64,000 bases of DNA from JAAYJR01 sp964545315 (GCA_964545315.1 CAZJGI010000001.1:62001-126000); one strand, 5' to 3'; shown: positions 45,522-55,084, counted from the stretch's first letter. Numbers and translations are program-made. The notes: a model not told the origin generated them from the letters alone.

Positions 45522-46832
45522 TTAGCTGCTTCCCAAAAGGGTCCAACCTTCAATCCAGTTATCTTCTCCAAATGCACCTTTAAAATCGACACGTTGAAAC
45601 CAGGTTGAGGGGTATTTACTTAAATTTTCCGATATCTTCTTTACCGGAACAAACCGGCCTGCCCCAGGATCTATACCAGGGTCATCAATACTGTTAATGC
45701 CGGTATAAAAATAATCAGACCATTCATTCTCCATAGTTTCGGTATAAATCCCTGAAAGTTCAAAAATTTCTGTTTCACCGGAACCAATATTATAAAAAAG
45801 ATTATTCCTGATATCCAGTTTTTGATTTTTCCATTGACTATAGCTGTCGTTTTTGCCATCAGTCACCTCCAGGATAACGCCTTTTGTGTTATTTATAAAT
45901 ACAGAATTAGCAATTACACCTCCAGCATACCTCTCAAAAACTGCCATTGCACCGTTACCTGTTTCTCCGTTTCCAATTAATGTAGCATTATAAATATTGG
46001 GAATTGAATAGGGGTAGCCCATGACAGGATTGGTACCACCACCTGCTTCGATTACATTATCTCCAACAAAATCGTTTTCAACTCCAAGCCAAAACTGTCC
46101 GTTTCCGCTCCATCCGAGGTCATAATCAAATGAGTCGTCACCACAACAGGAAATAACAATATGTCTGAGGTTAACATTACCTCCAAAAATTTCAACACCA
46201 TCGTCATTATTGGAAATCACCTCTAAATAGTCGATTTCTGTATTCCTACCCACTCCTCCAAGGGTAAGGCCGTTTATTTCATTCCCTTCTCCTATGTTAG
46301 TGCCTCCATGCCTGACAGACACATAACGCAGAACTCCGGAATTATCATCTTCATCAACACCACCGTATATACCTCTGGTTTCAAAGTAAGGTATACCTTC
46401 TATCCTCGCTTCACCACCCCTGACATTAACCGGGGCATTACCAAGTATTATCAAACCACCCCAAAGTCCACGTGACCCTTTTGCAACAGAACCCTGAAGG
46501 TCATCTCCTTCAACAGTAAAGATCACAGGTTCTTCACGGGTACCGTTTGCAATAATTTTTCCTCCACGTGCAACTATCAGTGCACTTGCATTCTCTGCCT
46601 GTCCCGTGCGAAACCTGACCACAGTCCCGGCCTCCAGGGTAAGAGTTTGTCCGTCATTAACAAATACAAGTCCTTCAAGGATATACTCATTATTTTTTGT
46701 CCATGTCACTGTTCCTGTTCCACTACCGTCATCCCGAAAAGAGCCGCTGCTTGTTTCAAGGATGAAATCGCTTTTACGGCAACCGGCAATAATTAAAAGA
46801 GATAATAAAAAATAATATAATCGATATTGCAT
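45522..46832 (-). CDS. Beta-helix lipoprotein, paralogue of 53563-55053
   Basis: 436 residues. The signal peptide ends in lipobox IIAGC. The body is rich in the Asn/Gly turns of a right-handed beta-helix: LTLEAGTVVRF, WGGLIILGNAPVN, SVRHGGTNIGEGNEINGLTL and NNDDGVEIFGGNV. The same phrases recur in the lipoprotein encoded at 53563, though this copy lacks its N-terminal Ig-like domain. No T9SS C-terminal domain was seen. It starts 10 bp after the porin gene and is probably translated from the same message. In Bacteroidota such proteins often neighbour porins and TonB receptors of phosphate regulons; the molecular function is unknown. Confidence 0.8.
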   Translation of the reverse strand: MQYRLYYFLLSLLIIAGCRKSDFILETSSGSFRDDGSGTGTVTWTKNNEYILEGLVFVNDGQTLTLEAGTVVRFRTGQAENASALIVARGGKIIANGTREEPVIFTVEGDDLQGSVAKGSRGLWGGLIILGNAPVNVRGGEARIEGIPYFETRGIYGGVDEDDNSGVLRYVSVRHGGTNIGEGNEINGLTLGGVGRNTEIDYLEVISNNDDGVEIFGGNVNLRHIVISCCGDDSFDYDLGWSGNGQFWLGVENDFVGDNVIEAGGGTNPVMGYPYSIPNIYNATLIGNGETGNGAMAVFERYAGGVIANSVFINNTKGVILEVTDGKNDSYSQWKNQKLDIRNNLFYNIGSGETEIFELSGIYTETMENEWSDYFYTGINSIDDPGIDPGAGRFVPVKKISENLSKYPSTWFQRVDFKGAFGEDNWIEGWTLLGSS

Positions 46833-46842
46833 CTGCGAATAA

Positions 46843-47838
46843 TTACATTTTCAATTCCAAATTAAAATAAATGAATCCGCCTCCTTCAATATTAGAAGCC
46901 CATGGGTACCAATCGCTGTAATTTAATGCAAGCTTAATATTTTTAATAGGATTGTATTGTATCCCTGCAATCAGGGAAGTACCATCATCTGTCAGATGCC
47001 ATGGATTCACTTCCCCTTCCAATATGTTGGAGCTTATCTTATCGTAACGTGCAAAAAGCTGATAATGATTGTTAAATTTATACTTACCGAAAAAGGAATA
47101 TCCAAATATATCATGATTATCTCTCCAACCATAATTTTGCTTTACGATAAACTCACCTGCAATATTCCATTTCGACCGAAAATCATATGATGAAAATAAA
47201 AATATTGTCGATTCAGTAATTACATTATGCATCAGGTCATATCCTATTCTCGAAATAAAATTATTCGGGAATTGAACCGTTGTGGCCAGGCTGTATTTAA
47301 AAATATCATCCATCTGTAAACTGGTATAACCTTCACCGTTCATAATTGTCAGGTCAGCAGATATTTTTTCACTGAAATTGTAATTAAAATTCACTCCCAG
47401 GTCGGCAGAAGAACCCAAACGATGCTCATCTGCAAGTGTTTTCATCAAATATCTGCGCTCCCAAATATCTTCCTGAAGGCTGAAGTGTTTTAAGCTTATA
47501 AGGCCGAATTCAATCTGAAGCTGACTTCCTGAATAACGTAAAAATGCATTTTTAAAATAAGCGTACCTACGTATTTTTGAAAATGGCGAAATATCATCAG
47601 GACTTCCTACATCTACATTGATTTTACCATAAAACTCCGGACTGAAATAATACTCATAACCAATATAACCGCGTTCAAGCGCAAAAGCAGCCTCACCTAT
47701 AGCACTTCCCGTTATGCCTTTATAAAAATTAGCATAAATAGTTGCGAAAGGCTTACCAGTAGCTATCGGTTCAGATTCCTGAGAATAAATAACACATGGC
47801 ATTAAAAAAAACAGTAATACTAATATTCGTATATACAT
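46843..47838 (-). CDS. Outer-membrane porin (phosphate-selective OprO/P-like type)
   Basis: 331 residues. A signal peptide (MYIRILVLLFFLMPCVIYSQ) is followed by regular amphipathic strands with aromatic girdles, and the C-terminus FIYFNLELKM is near a terminal barrel strand. The pattern GKINVDVGSPDD and QIEFGLISLKHF fits the porin O/P group. Specificity is not proven, but it leads an operon with a beta-helix lipoprotein, is divergent from a PhoB-like gene and has its own exact TATATTTG promoter, so anion or phosphate uptake is likely. Confidence 0.75.
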   Translation of the reverse strand: MYIRILVLLFFLMPCVIYSQESEPIATGKPFATIYANFYKGITGSAIGEAAFALERGYIGYEYYFSPEFYGKINVDVGSPDDISPFSKIRRYAYFKNAFLRYSGSQLQIEFGLISLKHFSLQEDIWERRYLMKTLADEHRLGSSADLGVNFNYNFSEKISADLTIMNGEGYTSLQMDDIFKYSLATTVQFPNNFISRIGYDLMHNVITESTIFLFSSYDFRSKWNIAGEFIVKQNYGWRDNHDIFGYSFFGKYKFNNHYQLFARYDKISSNILEGEVNPWHLTDDGTSLIAGIQYNPIKNIKLALNYSDWYPWASNIEGGGFIYFNLELKM

Positions 47839-47864
47839 ACTAACATAATAAAAAGCTAAATGTG

Positions 47865-47872
47865 CAAATATA
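47865..47872 (-). promoter_or_regulatory. -7 promoter element for the porin operon
   Basis: Minus-strand TATATTTG, exact TAnnTTTG, 27 bases before the porin ATG. No minus-strand repeat array was found at the expected distance upstream. Confidence 0.5.
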
Positions 47873-47890
47873 AAGCAATAACATATAATA

Positions 47891-47908
47891 ATTTAATCGT
47901 TTTGTAAT
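47891..47908 (+). promoter_or_regulatory. Weak two-unit Pho-box-like repeat before the second PhoB-like gene
   Basis: ATTTAAT (47891-47897) and TTGTAAT (47902-47908) match the array 7-mer and are 11 bp apart with spacer CGTT. Units continuing at 47913 and 47924 are degenerate. It lies 33 bp upstream of the -7 element at 47942, so autoregulation is possible but less certain than for the four-unit arrays. Confidence 0.38.
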
Positions 47909-47941
47909 ATCTTACCATTGATAACGGATTATATAAAAAGA

Positions 47942-47949
47942 TAAATTTG
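47942..47949 (+). promoter_or_regulatory. -7 promoter element for the PhoB/PhoR-like pair
   Basis: TAAATTTG, exact TAnnTTTG, with TTG at 47918-47920 21 bp upstream as -33. It overlaps an in-frame TTG at 47947, ruling that codon out as a start. Confidence 0.55.
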
Positions 47950-47967
47950 TACCAGAAATTGTCCATT

Positions 47968-48648
47968 ATGTCAGAACACAAAAAAATACTCATTGTAGAT
48001 GATGAGAAAGACCTGTGTGAAATTTTACAGTTTAATCTCGAAAGTGAAGGATTTAGCATTGACATTGCAAACTCAGGAGAGGAAGCCCTGAAAAAGCCAC
48101 TTGAATGTTTTGATTTGATTATTTTGGATGTAATGATGGCAGGGATATCAGGATTTAAGGTTGCCAATATGATCAGAAAGGAAAAAAAATTAACAGTGCC
48201 AATAATTTTTCTTACAGCAAAAGGAGAAGAAAATGATGTTCTTACAGGATTCAATGTCGGAGGCGATGATTATATTTCAAAACCATTTTCCATAAAAGAG
48301 GTGATTGCACGAATAAAAGCAATTCTAAAAAGGGATACCAAACGGTATATCGATATTGAAAAAATCCAATTCAAAGATTTAAATGTAGACCTGAAAAGAA
48401 TGGAAATATCTGTGGCAGGCCAGTTAATTAACCTTACAAGGAAGGAGTTTGAAATTCTTGTGCTACTTTTAAAAAATTTAGGAAATTATCTTAGTCGTGA
48501 TGAAATATTGAATCGTATCTGGGATGAAGATGTAATCGTTACCGAACGTAATGTTGATGTGAATATAGCCCGTCTCAGAAAAAAAATAGGTGTGTATGGC
48601 CAGAATTTAAAAGGTAAATCAGGCTACGGATACTGCTTCAAAAATTAA
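47968..48648 (+). CDS. PhoB-like OmpR-family response regulator (second pair)
   Basis: 226 residues from the ATG at 47968 (MSEHKKILIVDDEKD). An in-frame TTG at 47947 is inside the promoter, so the ATG is preferred. Receiver landmarks are Asp54 in ILDVMMAGISGF, FLTAKGEEND and YISKPFSIKEV; the winged helix has LTRKEFEILVLL, LSRDEILNRIWDED and VDVNIARLRKKIG. The next gene, a histidine kinase, begins 3 bp after the stop. The pair sits inside the porin/TonB/lipoprotein cluster and probably controls it by binding the 11-bp repeats described here. Confidence 0.92.
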   Translation: MSEHKKILIVDDEKDLCEILQFNLESEGFSIDIANSGEEALKKPLECFDLIILDVMMAGISGFKVANMIRKEKKLTVPIIFLTAKGEENDVLTGFNVGGDDYISKPFSIKEVIARIKAILKRDTKRYIDIEKIQFKDLNVDLKRMEISVAGQLINLTRKEFEILVLLLKNLGNYLSRDEILNRIWDEDVIVTERNVDVNIARLRKKIGVYGQNLKGKSGYGYCFKN

Positions 48649-48651
48649 AAA

Positions 48652-50418
48652 ATGAACCGGAAATCTTTCAGGGGAGAAATATTTTTTTATTTCATTCTGG
48701 TATTTATTCTCTTTACAATTGCTATACTAACATTCCAGTATCAGCGCGAAAAAAAGTACCGAACAGCCCAACTGGAAAATACACTCGACAATATTACCGA
48801 AATCACCCACCGGTTTATTGAACAAAATAACCTTTTAGGGAATAATGAACTCCACCGGATCAGTGATCTGACAAGCATAATGCCCAGGCCTAACATCCGG
48901 ATAACATTGATCAATAAAAACGGAGATGTGCTTTATGACAGTTTTGTGGATAACTACCTTTTTATGGAAAATCATCAGCACAGACCGGAAATACAAAAGT
49001 CTGCCACTGATTTAAAAGGCTCAAATATAAGACACTCAGAAACGACAGAAGAAGATTATTTCTATTATGCAAAAAATTACCCGGAATATTTTATCAGGAC
49101 AGCTGTTGTTTATGATGTTCAGATTAAAAATTTCCTTAAAGCAGAAAGGGTATTCATATTTTTTATAATTACTATTTTTACAATAATAGGTATCATAATA
49201 TATTTTGTTACCGTCAGAATGGCCTTAGCCATTACCAAGCTAAAAGACTTTTCACTAAAAGCAGGAAAAGATGAATTGGTTGAACCTGATATATCCTTCC
49301 CCGAAAATGAGTTGGGCATCATCGGCAGCCAGATCATAAGGATATATAACAAACTTAAAAAAGCAAAAGATGACCTGATAAATGAAAAGGAAAAACTTTT
49401 CAACCATCTTAATGTCCTGAATGAAGGGATTGCCTTTTTTTCCCGTGATAAAAAAGTAACTCTGTCAAACCGTCATTTCCTGCAATATATCAACATAATC
49501 TCAACACAACAGGTACAATCAGCAGAAGAAATATTTCAAATTAAAGAATTCAAAAAACTTAATAAATTCCTTAGGCAATATATTAAAACTAAAGAAGAAA
49601 TCACTCCTGACAACTTACCTCAATTGGTTTATATCTTTTCAGCAGGGGAAAAATACTTCAAAATTCATAGTATTATATTCATAGATAAAAGTTTTGAAGT
49701 GATGATCACGGATATTACAAGACTTGAGAAACGAAGGTTAATGAAACAACAACTAACTACAAATATTGCCCATGAACTTAAGACACCCCTGGCCTCTATA
49801 AAAGGTTACCTCGAAACAATACTCAATAACTGGCCTGTTCCGGAGGACAAACAGAAGTACTTCCTTGAAAAAACTTATAACCAGTCAGAACGCCTGACCG
49901 ACCTTATCAATGATGTTTCACTGCTTAATAATATTGAAGATGCAGGCGAGCTTTTTAAGTTTAAACCTGTTGATCTAAAAACAGTTATTAATGAGGTATA
50001 TGAAAACTTTGCAAACCGGATGCATGAAAAAAACATCAATTTCTCCTGCAAGGTAAAAGAAGGATTGGTAATTCATGGTAATGATTCACTATTATTCTCA
50101 ATCTTCCAAAATATGATAGAAAATTCAATTAACTATGGTGGTCAAGACATTTCAATAACGATCAATCTTTACAGGGAGGATGACAAATATTACTATTTCT
50201 CATATGCTGACTCAGGGTCAGGCATTGCAGAAGAGCATCTGCCAAGAATATTTGAAAGATTCTACCGGGTGGATCATGGACGGACCAGGGAGATGGGAGG
50301 TACAGGACTGGGACTGGCAATTGTGAAAAATGCAATTCAGCTTCATAAAGGTGAAATTTCAGTAAGAAACAAATCCGGAAAGGGAATAGAATTCCTTTTT
50401 TCACTTGCAAAAAAATAG
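48652..50418 (+). CDS. PhoR-like sensor histidine kinase with periplasmic and PAS-like domains
   Basis: 588 residues. Membrane helices at about 11-29 and 165-188 enclose a periplasmic domain of about 130 residues. A HAMP-like linker and a PAS-like region (about 240-355) lead to His374 in NIAHELKTPLASIKGYLET, and the ATPase domain has NMIENSINYGG, YADSGSGI and GGTGLGLAIVKNA. This is the domain order of PhoR, and of the larger type compared with the kinase at 42018. It is translationally linked to the response regulator 3 bp upstream. The phosphate link is inferred from context. Confidence 0.92.
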   Translation: MNRKSFRGEIFFYFILVFILFTIAILTFQYQREKKYRTAQLENTLDNITEITHRFIEQNNLLGNNELHRISDLTSIMPRPNIRITLINKNGDVLYDSFVDNYLFMENHQHRPEIQKSATDLKGSNIRHSETTEEDYFYYAKNYPEYFIRTAVVYDVQIKNFLKAERVFIFFIITIFTIIGIIIYFVTVRMALAITKLKDFSLKAGKDELVEPDISFPENELGIIGSQIIRIYNKLKKAKDDLINEKEKLFNHLNVLNEGIAFFSRDKKVTLSNRHFLQYINIISTQQVQSAEEIFQIKEFKKLNKFLRQYIKTKEEITPDNLPQLVYIFSAGEKYFKIHSIIFIDKSFEVMITDITRLEKRRLMKQQLTTNIAHELKTPLASIKGYLETILNNWPVPEDKQKYFLEKTYNQSERLTDLINDVSLLNNIEDAGELFKFKPVDLKTVINEVYENFANRMHEKNINFSCKVKEGLVIHGNDSLLFSIFQNMIENSINYGGQDISITINLYREDDKYYYFSYADSGSGIAEEHLPRIFERFYRVDHGRTREMGGTGLGLAIVKNAIQLHKGEISVRNKSGKGIEFLFSLAKK

Positions 50419-50496
50419 CTAAAATTTGCCTGATCACTACCATTTATCCCAAATAAAAAATGATCAAGATTGTCAAACCCTACCTGGATTGTTATA

Positions 50497-53394
50497 CTAA
50501 AATTTACAGGTTAACCCAATACTGAATGACTGTCCCGGACTGGTTATATTAAAAGGCTGGTTTTCTGCATTATAAGATTGGTAATAATTTTTTATGCTTT
50601 CATTCAGTATATTATTAATTTTCACATCTATTGAAGTATTTTTATTTTGGCCTAATGCTTTATTAAGACTGAAATTAAGGCTGTGGGAGGGATAAATAAA
50701 AATATCCGGAAAGAGCCCTGAACCAACTATAGTGAGTGTTTTACCCTTGACATTGTAAAATAAACCGGCATCAAGCCCTGATGCATGATTGCTGTAACTT
50801 AATCCTCCATTTATGACAAAAGGAGCCTGACCCGCCATTTGTCTTCGATCTTTAATAGTTTCACCTTTTTTCTCAAAACTTTTTCTTGAGTTGAACTCTT
50901 TTTCAGTCATATCTACTTGCGAATTAATGAATGTAAAATTTCCGTTCATATGAAAATTCCTCCGTAAACCAGAAATAAAATCCAGGTTTTTCCTGAATTC
51001 CACTTCAATTCCAAACAATCTGCCATTCATGACATTTCGCGGCTGATACTCTGTACTGGTCTGCTGCTCAGGTATACGAACCAATTCTATGGGTTTATCA
51101 AATGTCTTAACAAATGCACTGGCTGAAATAATTTGGTCTCCACCTATAAACTTCTCCCACCGTAGATCAAAATTTTGAATACGTGTTTCAGTAAGGTTTC
51201 CTTCCCAACCGGGATAAGGGAATAAACTACCGTTAAATATCCTGTTAGAAACAGGATCAATAATTTGCGCAAATGACAACTCCTTGAAAGAAGGCCTTGC
51301 AATAGTTTTTGTGTACGAAATCCTAAAATTTTGATCTTCTTTAAGTGAGTATATCAGATTTACCGAAGGAAAGAAATCGAGGGATCCCAATACTTTTTCA
51401 TTTTCAAGGTTCCTTCCGTTTATAATATCACCACTTGCATATCTCTGATCCCTTCCGGAATGTTTTTGTGTATAATTTTCTGCCCTGATCCCAACAATTG
51501 TTTTTAATCCGGATGTAATACTTAACTCATTAGAAAAATAAATGCCGGTATTACTGACATTTGATTCATAAGAATTGGGATTTGGATCGGGATTTCCCGA
51601 TTGATAGTAAATACTATTAGGCCGGTTTGGATAAATATTTTCGGGATTTAAAACAACTGACGGATCAGGCGTTGGCCATGACTGGCCTCCAAAAAACTGG
51701 ATATCAAAAAATAAAATTTCATAATCTCTTTCCTTATAAGTTTGAGAGAATCCGAATTTCACTTTTGCATCTCTTTCGTCAAATTTATATTTTTTAGTTA
51801 TGTCTATTTTTGCAATTGCATTTAATTCGTTAAGCGACCTCCATATCCTGCTGGGATTTCCGCCGGCCCCTGCCATAAAAAAACTTCCGCTGTTTGAATG
51901 GGTAAAGGCGGTTTTCCTGATATCGGGATCATGTGACGTGGAATAAGTAGGGGCTAACCGCCAGTCTAACTCCCATTTTTTGTGCTCAAAGATATGAGAA
52001 CCATTTAATAATATATTAGATAAAGAACGCTGATTATACTCAAGGTTATGTGAAGTTGCCAAATATCCTGATTGTCCGACCGCTTCCCCGTCGTTATCAA
52101 TATTAAATATTCCGGCACGGCTTTCACCGTTCTGCAAATGCATCCCGGTCAGCCTTATCTTAGTCATCCCGGTTTTTATAGCCACTCCACCCAAAAGGCC
52201 TGCCAGGACATTTTTCTCACCAATTTCCCCGTTTTGAATAGTTGCATACCGCATTTCATATTTTTCAGGATCTATAAAACGCTGGTATTCACCATAAACA
52301 ACATCATCAAAATATTTGTAATCAGACTTATAGGACAATGAAAAAATATATCCGAGCTTTGGACTTTGGATTCTTCTTCTTGATAAGCTAATCTGGTTTC
52401 CCAGAGAAAGCCCAAAACTGTAATCAACCGGGCTTCTCCGCCGTGACGCCCCTAATTCCGGATTAAAACTTTGAATAAAATCCAGCACCTCATGCTGTGG
52501 ATGACCACTCACCGGAGTTGGTATTGATGACATCTGCGCACCTTCCGGTAATGATCTGGTTCCGTCATCATAACCTAAAAAATCGGTTGAACTGCCTGTA
52601 TAGGTAAGATAATCCGGATTAAAATGCATTCCCGGATTAAACGAAGTACTTACCGAAATACTGATTATTTTTTCCTCAGGAAAATCCTTTGTTTCAATGT
52701 TCATTATTCCACCTGTAAAATCAGCCGGCATTTCAGCGGTAAAATTCTTGCTTACCAACATATTATCAATCAAGCTAGTAGGAAAAATATCCATTTGAAG
52801 GCTATTACGATCAGGATCAAGTCCCGGAATTTCCACACCATTTAAAATTGTCTTTGAATAACGGTCGCCCAGGCCTCTGACATAAACATATTTCCCATCC
52901 TCTATTGAAACGCCTGTAACCCTTTTAACTGCTTCGACAGCTGTATCATCGCCTGTTAATCTCATTTTTGAAGAAGATATCCCATCCATGATTGAGGCAG
53001 ATTGTTTCCTGATGGTATTTAATGCTGCTTCGGTTGTTCTTAGTACCTCTGCAGTTACAGTTACTTCGTCCAGTTCAAGGTTACTTTCTTTAAGCCTTAT
53101 GTTGTTAAGAAGAGTAACTTCACCCGGCCGGACTGTTATATTCTCTACAATTAGTGTTTGAAAGGAAATATAAGAGACATGTAAATCATAAGTGCCCGCG
53201 GGCAGATCAATCGTGAATTGACCATCAAGATCAGTTGCTGCCCCTGTTGTTGTGCCCTTTATTATGACAGTTACACCCACTAATGTTTCACTATTCTTAT
53301 CTTCGACTACTATACCTCTGATTTTCCCATCCTGTGCGGAAGAAAAAACTACATTTATCACAAAAAGTACGCTTATTAAATACCTCATTTTCAA
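50497..53394 (-). CDS. TonB-dependent outer-membrane receptor
   Basis: 965 residues. A signal peptide (MKMRYLISVLFVINVVFSSAQ) precedes a CarboxypepD_reg-like domain (about 23-110, GVTVIIKGTTTGAATDLDGQF). A plug domain (about 130-245, VKRVTGVSIEDGKYVYVRGLGDR, LNGVEIPGLDP) and a 22-strand barrel ending in SIGLTCKF follow. These receptors import scarce nutrients across the outer membrane with TonB energy. This gene follows the beta-helix lipoprotein gene, whose promoter carries a Pho-box-like array, and is preceded by a perfect hairpin. It is not SusC-paired (no SusD), so a phosphorus-containing ligand is a reasonable guess. Confidence 0.93.
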   Translation of the reverse strand: MKMRYLISVLFVINVVFSSAQDGKIRGIVVEDKNSETLVGVTVIIKGTTTGAATDLDGQFTIDLPAGTYDLHVSYISFQTLIVENITVRPGEVTLLNNIRLKESNLELDEVTVTAEVLRTTEAALNTIRKQSASIMDGISSSKMRLTGDDTAVEAVKRVTGVSIEDGKYVYVRGLGDRYSKTILNGVEIPGLDPDRNSLQMDIFPTSLIDNMLVSKNFTAEMPADFTGGIMNIETKDFPEEKIISISVSTSFNPGMHFNPDYLTYTGSSTDFLGYDDGTRSLPEGAQMSSIPTPVSGHPQHEVLDFIQSFNPELGASRRRSPVDYSFGLSLGNQISLSRRRIQSPKLGYIFSLSYKSDYKYFDDVVYGEYQRFIDPEKYEMRYATIQNGEIGEKNVLAGLLGGVAIKTGMTKIRLTGMHLQNGESRAGIFNIDNDGEAVGQSGYLATSHNLEYNQRSLSNILLNGSHIFEHKKWELDWRLAPTYSTSHDPDIRKTAFTHSNSGSFFMAGAGGNPSRIWRSLNELNAIAKIDITKKYKFDERDAKVKFGFSQTYKERDYEILFFDIQFFGGQSWPTPDPSVVLNPENIYPNRPNSIYYQSGNPDPNPNSYESNVSNTGIYFSNELSITSGLKTIVGIRAENYTQKHSGRDQRYASGDIINGRNLENEKVLGSLDFFPSVNLIYSLKEDQNFRISYTKTIARPSFKELSFAQIIDPVSNRIFNGSLFPYPGWEGNLTETRIQNFDLRWEKFIGGDQIISASAFVKTFDKPIELVRIPEQQTSTEYQPRNVMNGRLFGIEVEFRKNLDFISGLRRNFHMNGNFTFINSQVDMTEKEFNSRKSFEKKGETIKDRRQMAGQAPFVINGGLSYSNHASGLDAGLFYNVKGKTLTIVGSGLFPDIFIYPSHSLNFSLNKALGQNKNTSIDVKINNILNESIKNYYQSYNAENQPFNITSPGQSFSIGLTCKF

Positions 53395-53413
53395 TTTTCC
53401 ATATAAAAAGTGA

Positions 53414-53444
53414 GCAGACTTGCAGAAAAATTCTGCAAGTCTGC
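53414..53444 (-). terminator. Perfect 14-bp hairpin between lipoprotein and TonB receptor genes
   Basis: GCAGACTTGCAGAA (53414-53427) and its exact complement TTCTGCAAGTCTGC (53431-53444) enclose a 3-base loop. On the minus strand it follows the beta-helix lipoprotein gene and ends 20 bases before the TonB receptor start. The downstream T-run is interrupted (TCACTTTTT), so it may be a partial terminator or mRNA-stabilising element setting the ratio of the two products. Confidence 0.6.
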
Positions 53445-53562
53445 CGGTTAACCATCAAATAATTATTCTGAATAAAATCACTTGTTGAAACTTTTTAAAA
53501 TGATTAAAGGAAAGCTCTGTATAAAAACAACTTGTTTCGTGCAAAGCTGATCATTAAAAACT

Positions 53563-55053
53563 TTATAACCCCGACAACTTACCGTATTTGGAAGCCCATG
53601 TCCAGCTGAATCCTGATGCATTCGCCCCAACTGACGGGACAGTAACTGCTCTTACACCTTCAGGAACCTCACCGTTGACAAAGTTTGGCAGGTCAGCCTC
53701 CGCTATGTTAAGCTGTATCCCTTCAAATGTAACAACACCAACATTGAAAGTCACCCTGTTAATTTTTTGCCCTTCTTTTATGGAAGTGAAATAAATATTT
53801 TTCAATTCTACGATGGAGTTATCGTCTGTGTTGATAAGATCAGATGATGACCGTCCAAATGCAGGATCATTTGCAATAACAGTTCCGTTTTGAATTTTAT
53901 GTCCGGCTTTATGCGATCCTTCCGGCCCGTCCAGTTCAAAGTTGTGATCATCAGGAGCGATAATAATGAAATTATTAAGTGTTCCGGCCCATGACTGATC
54001 TGTATCTACTGCATCATCACCTACATTCCAGATAACGGCATCACTAACATTTACAGTACCGCCAAACCATTCAATACCATCATCCTGATTTGCAACGATC
54101 TCTATATTTTCAATAATTGTACCGGAACCAACCCCTCCTAAGGTAAGGCCGTTGATCTCGTTCCCTGCTCCAATATTTGTCCCTCCGTGACGTATGGAAA
54201 CATATTTCAAAACTCCTGAATTATCACCGGGCTCATTACCGCCATAAAGTCCGTTCTGATCGGAAGTTGGAATTCCTTCGATCTGAACCTCAGTTACATC
54301 ACCCGATGAATTTGAAGCTGACACAGGTGCTTTTCCAAGAATTAAAACACCTCCCCATAATCCGTTTATATCGGGGTCAAGGTTTGGGCTGCCGAAGTTA
54401 CCTGCTGCAACATCTTCAGGTGAAATTTCATCAGCAACTGAAGTAAAAATAATTGGTTTCTGGGTAGTTCCCTCAGCAAATAATTTTGCTCCCCTGGCAA
54501 TAAGGAGTGCTGTAGCATTAGCTCCGGTCCCTGCTTCCCCCTTAATAATAGTGCCAGCTTCAATGGTCAGCGCAGCTCCGTTGAGAACAGTAATTCTACC
54601 TCCTAAAATATAAACTTTATCAGAAGACCATGTGACATCTTCGGCTATATTACCTGCCACATGTATTTCAAATTCAGCCTTATCTATGCTTATTACAACT
54701 GTAGCATCATCTGCTTGTCCCTTCGAATCAGTTACTGTCAATGTAATTGAGGCAGCTCCGGCATTTGTTCCGGCCTCATAATTTAATGTAATGGTCGAAC
54801 CATTAACACTACCCGAACTATTTGTAACCGTTACACCTACACCGGCGGCTGTATAAGTGGCTGTTAAAGCTGCATCAACCGATACTGAGAAATCAACTGA
54901 CTGTCCTTTTGCACCAAAAGAGATGTTTTGAACATCGGCAGGAGCAGTCACAACCGGTTTATCAAATACCTCAACAGGATCATCATTATCACATGCGGAA
55001 AATAACAGACCCATTAAAAGAACCAGAATGAACAACAAATTGAATTTTTTCAT
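53563..55053 (-). CDS. Beta-helix surface lipoprotein, first gene of the TonB receptor operon
   Basis: 496 residues. The signal peptide ends in lipobox LFSAC, and CDNDDPVE right after it is strongly acidic, like the Bacteroidota lipoprotein surface-export signal. An Ig/cadherin-like domain (about 35-128) precedes a beta-helix with ALTIEAGTIIKGEAG, WGGVLILGKAPVS, SIRHGGTNIGAGNEINGLTL and NQDDGIEWFGGTV, shared with the 45522 lipoprotein. It ends in WTWASKYGKLSGL with no T9SS sorting domain. Its promoter at 55085 has four 11-bp Pho-box-like repeats, and a TonB receptor gene follows. A surface-binding role for a phosphorus-rich ligand is inferred from context only. Confidence 0.82.
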   Translation of the reverse strand: MKKFNLLFILVLLMGLLFSACDNDDPVEVFDKPVVTAPADVQNISFGAKGQSVDFSVSVDAALTATYTAAGVGVTVTNSSGSVNGSTITLNYEAGTNAGAASITLTVTDSKGQADDATVVISIDKAEFEIHVAGNIAEDVTWSSDKVYILGGRITVLNGAALTIEAGTIIKGEAGTGANATALLIARGAKLFAEGTTQKPIIFTSVADEISPEDVAAGNFGSPNLDPDINGLWGGVLILGKAPVSASNSSGDVTEVQIEGIPTSDQNGLYGGNEPGDNSGVLKYVSIRHGGTNIGAGNEINGLTLGGVGSGTIIENIEIVANQDDGIEWFGGTVNVSDAVIWNVGDDAVDTDQSWAGTLNNFIIIAPDDHNFELDGPEGSHKAGHKIQNGTVIANDPAFGRSSSDLINTDDNSIVELKNIYFTSIKEGQKINRVTFNVGVVTFEGIQLNIAEADLPNFVNGEVPEGVRAVTVPSVGANASGFSWTWASKYGKLSGL

Positions 55054-55084
55054 GACTAAATCTATTTTTGATTTGATTTTGCGG

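Noticed and set aside
45522..55053. Beta-helix proteins as T9SS cargo
   Set aside because: Both have lipoboxes and neither ends in a recognisable T9SS C-terminal sorting domain.
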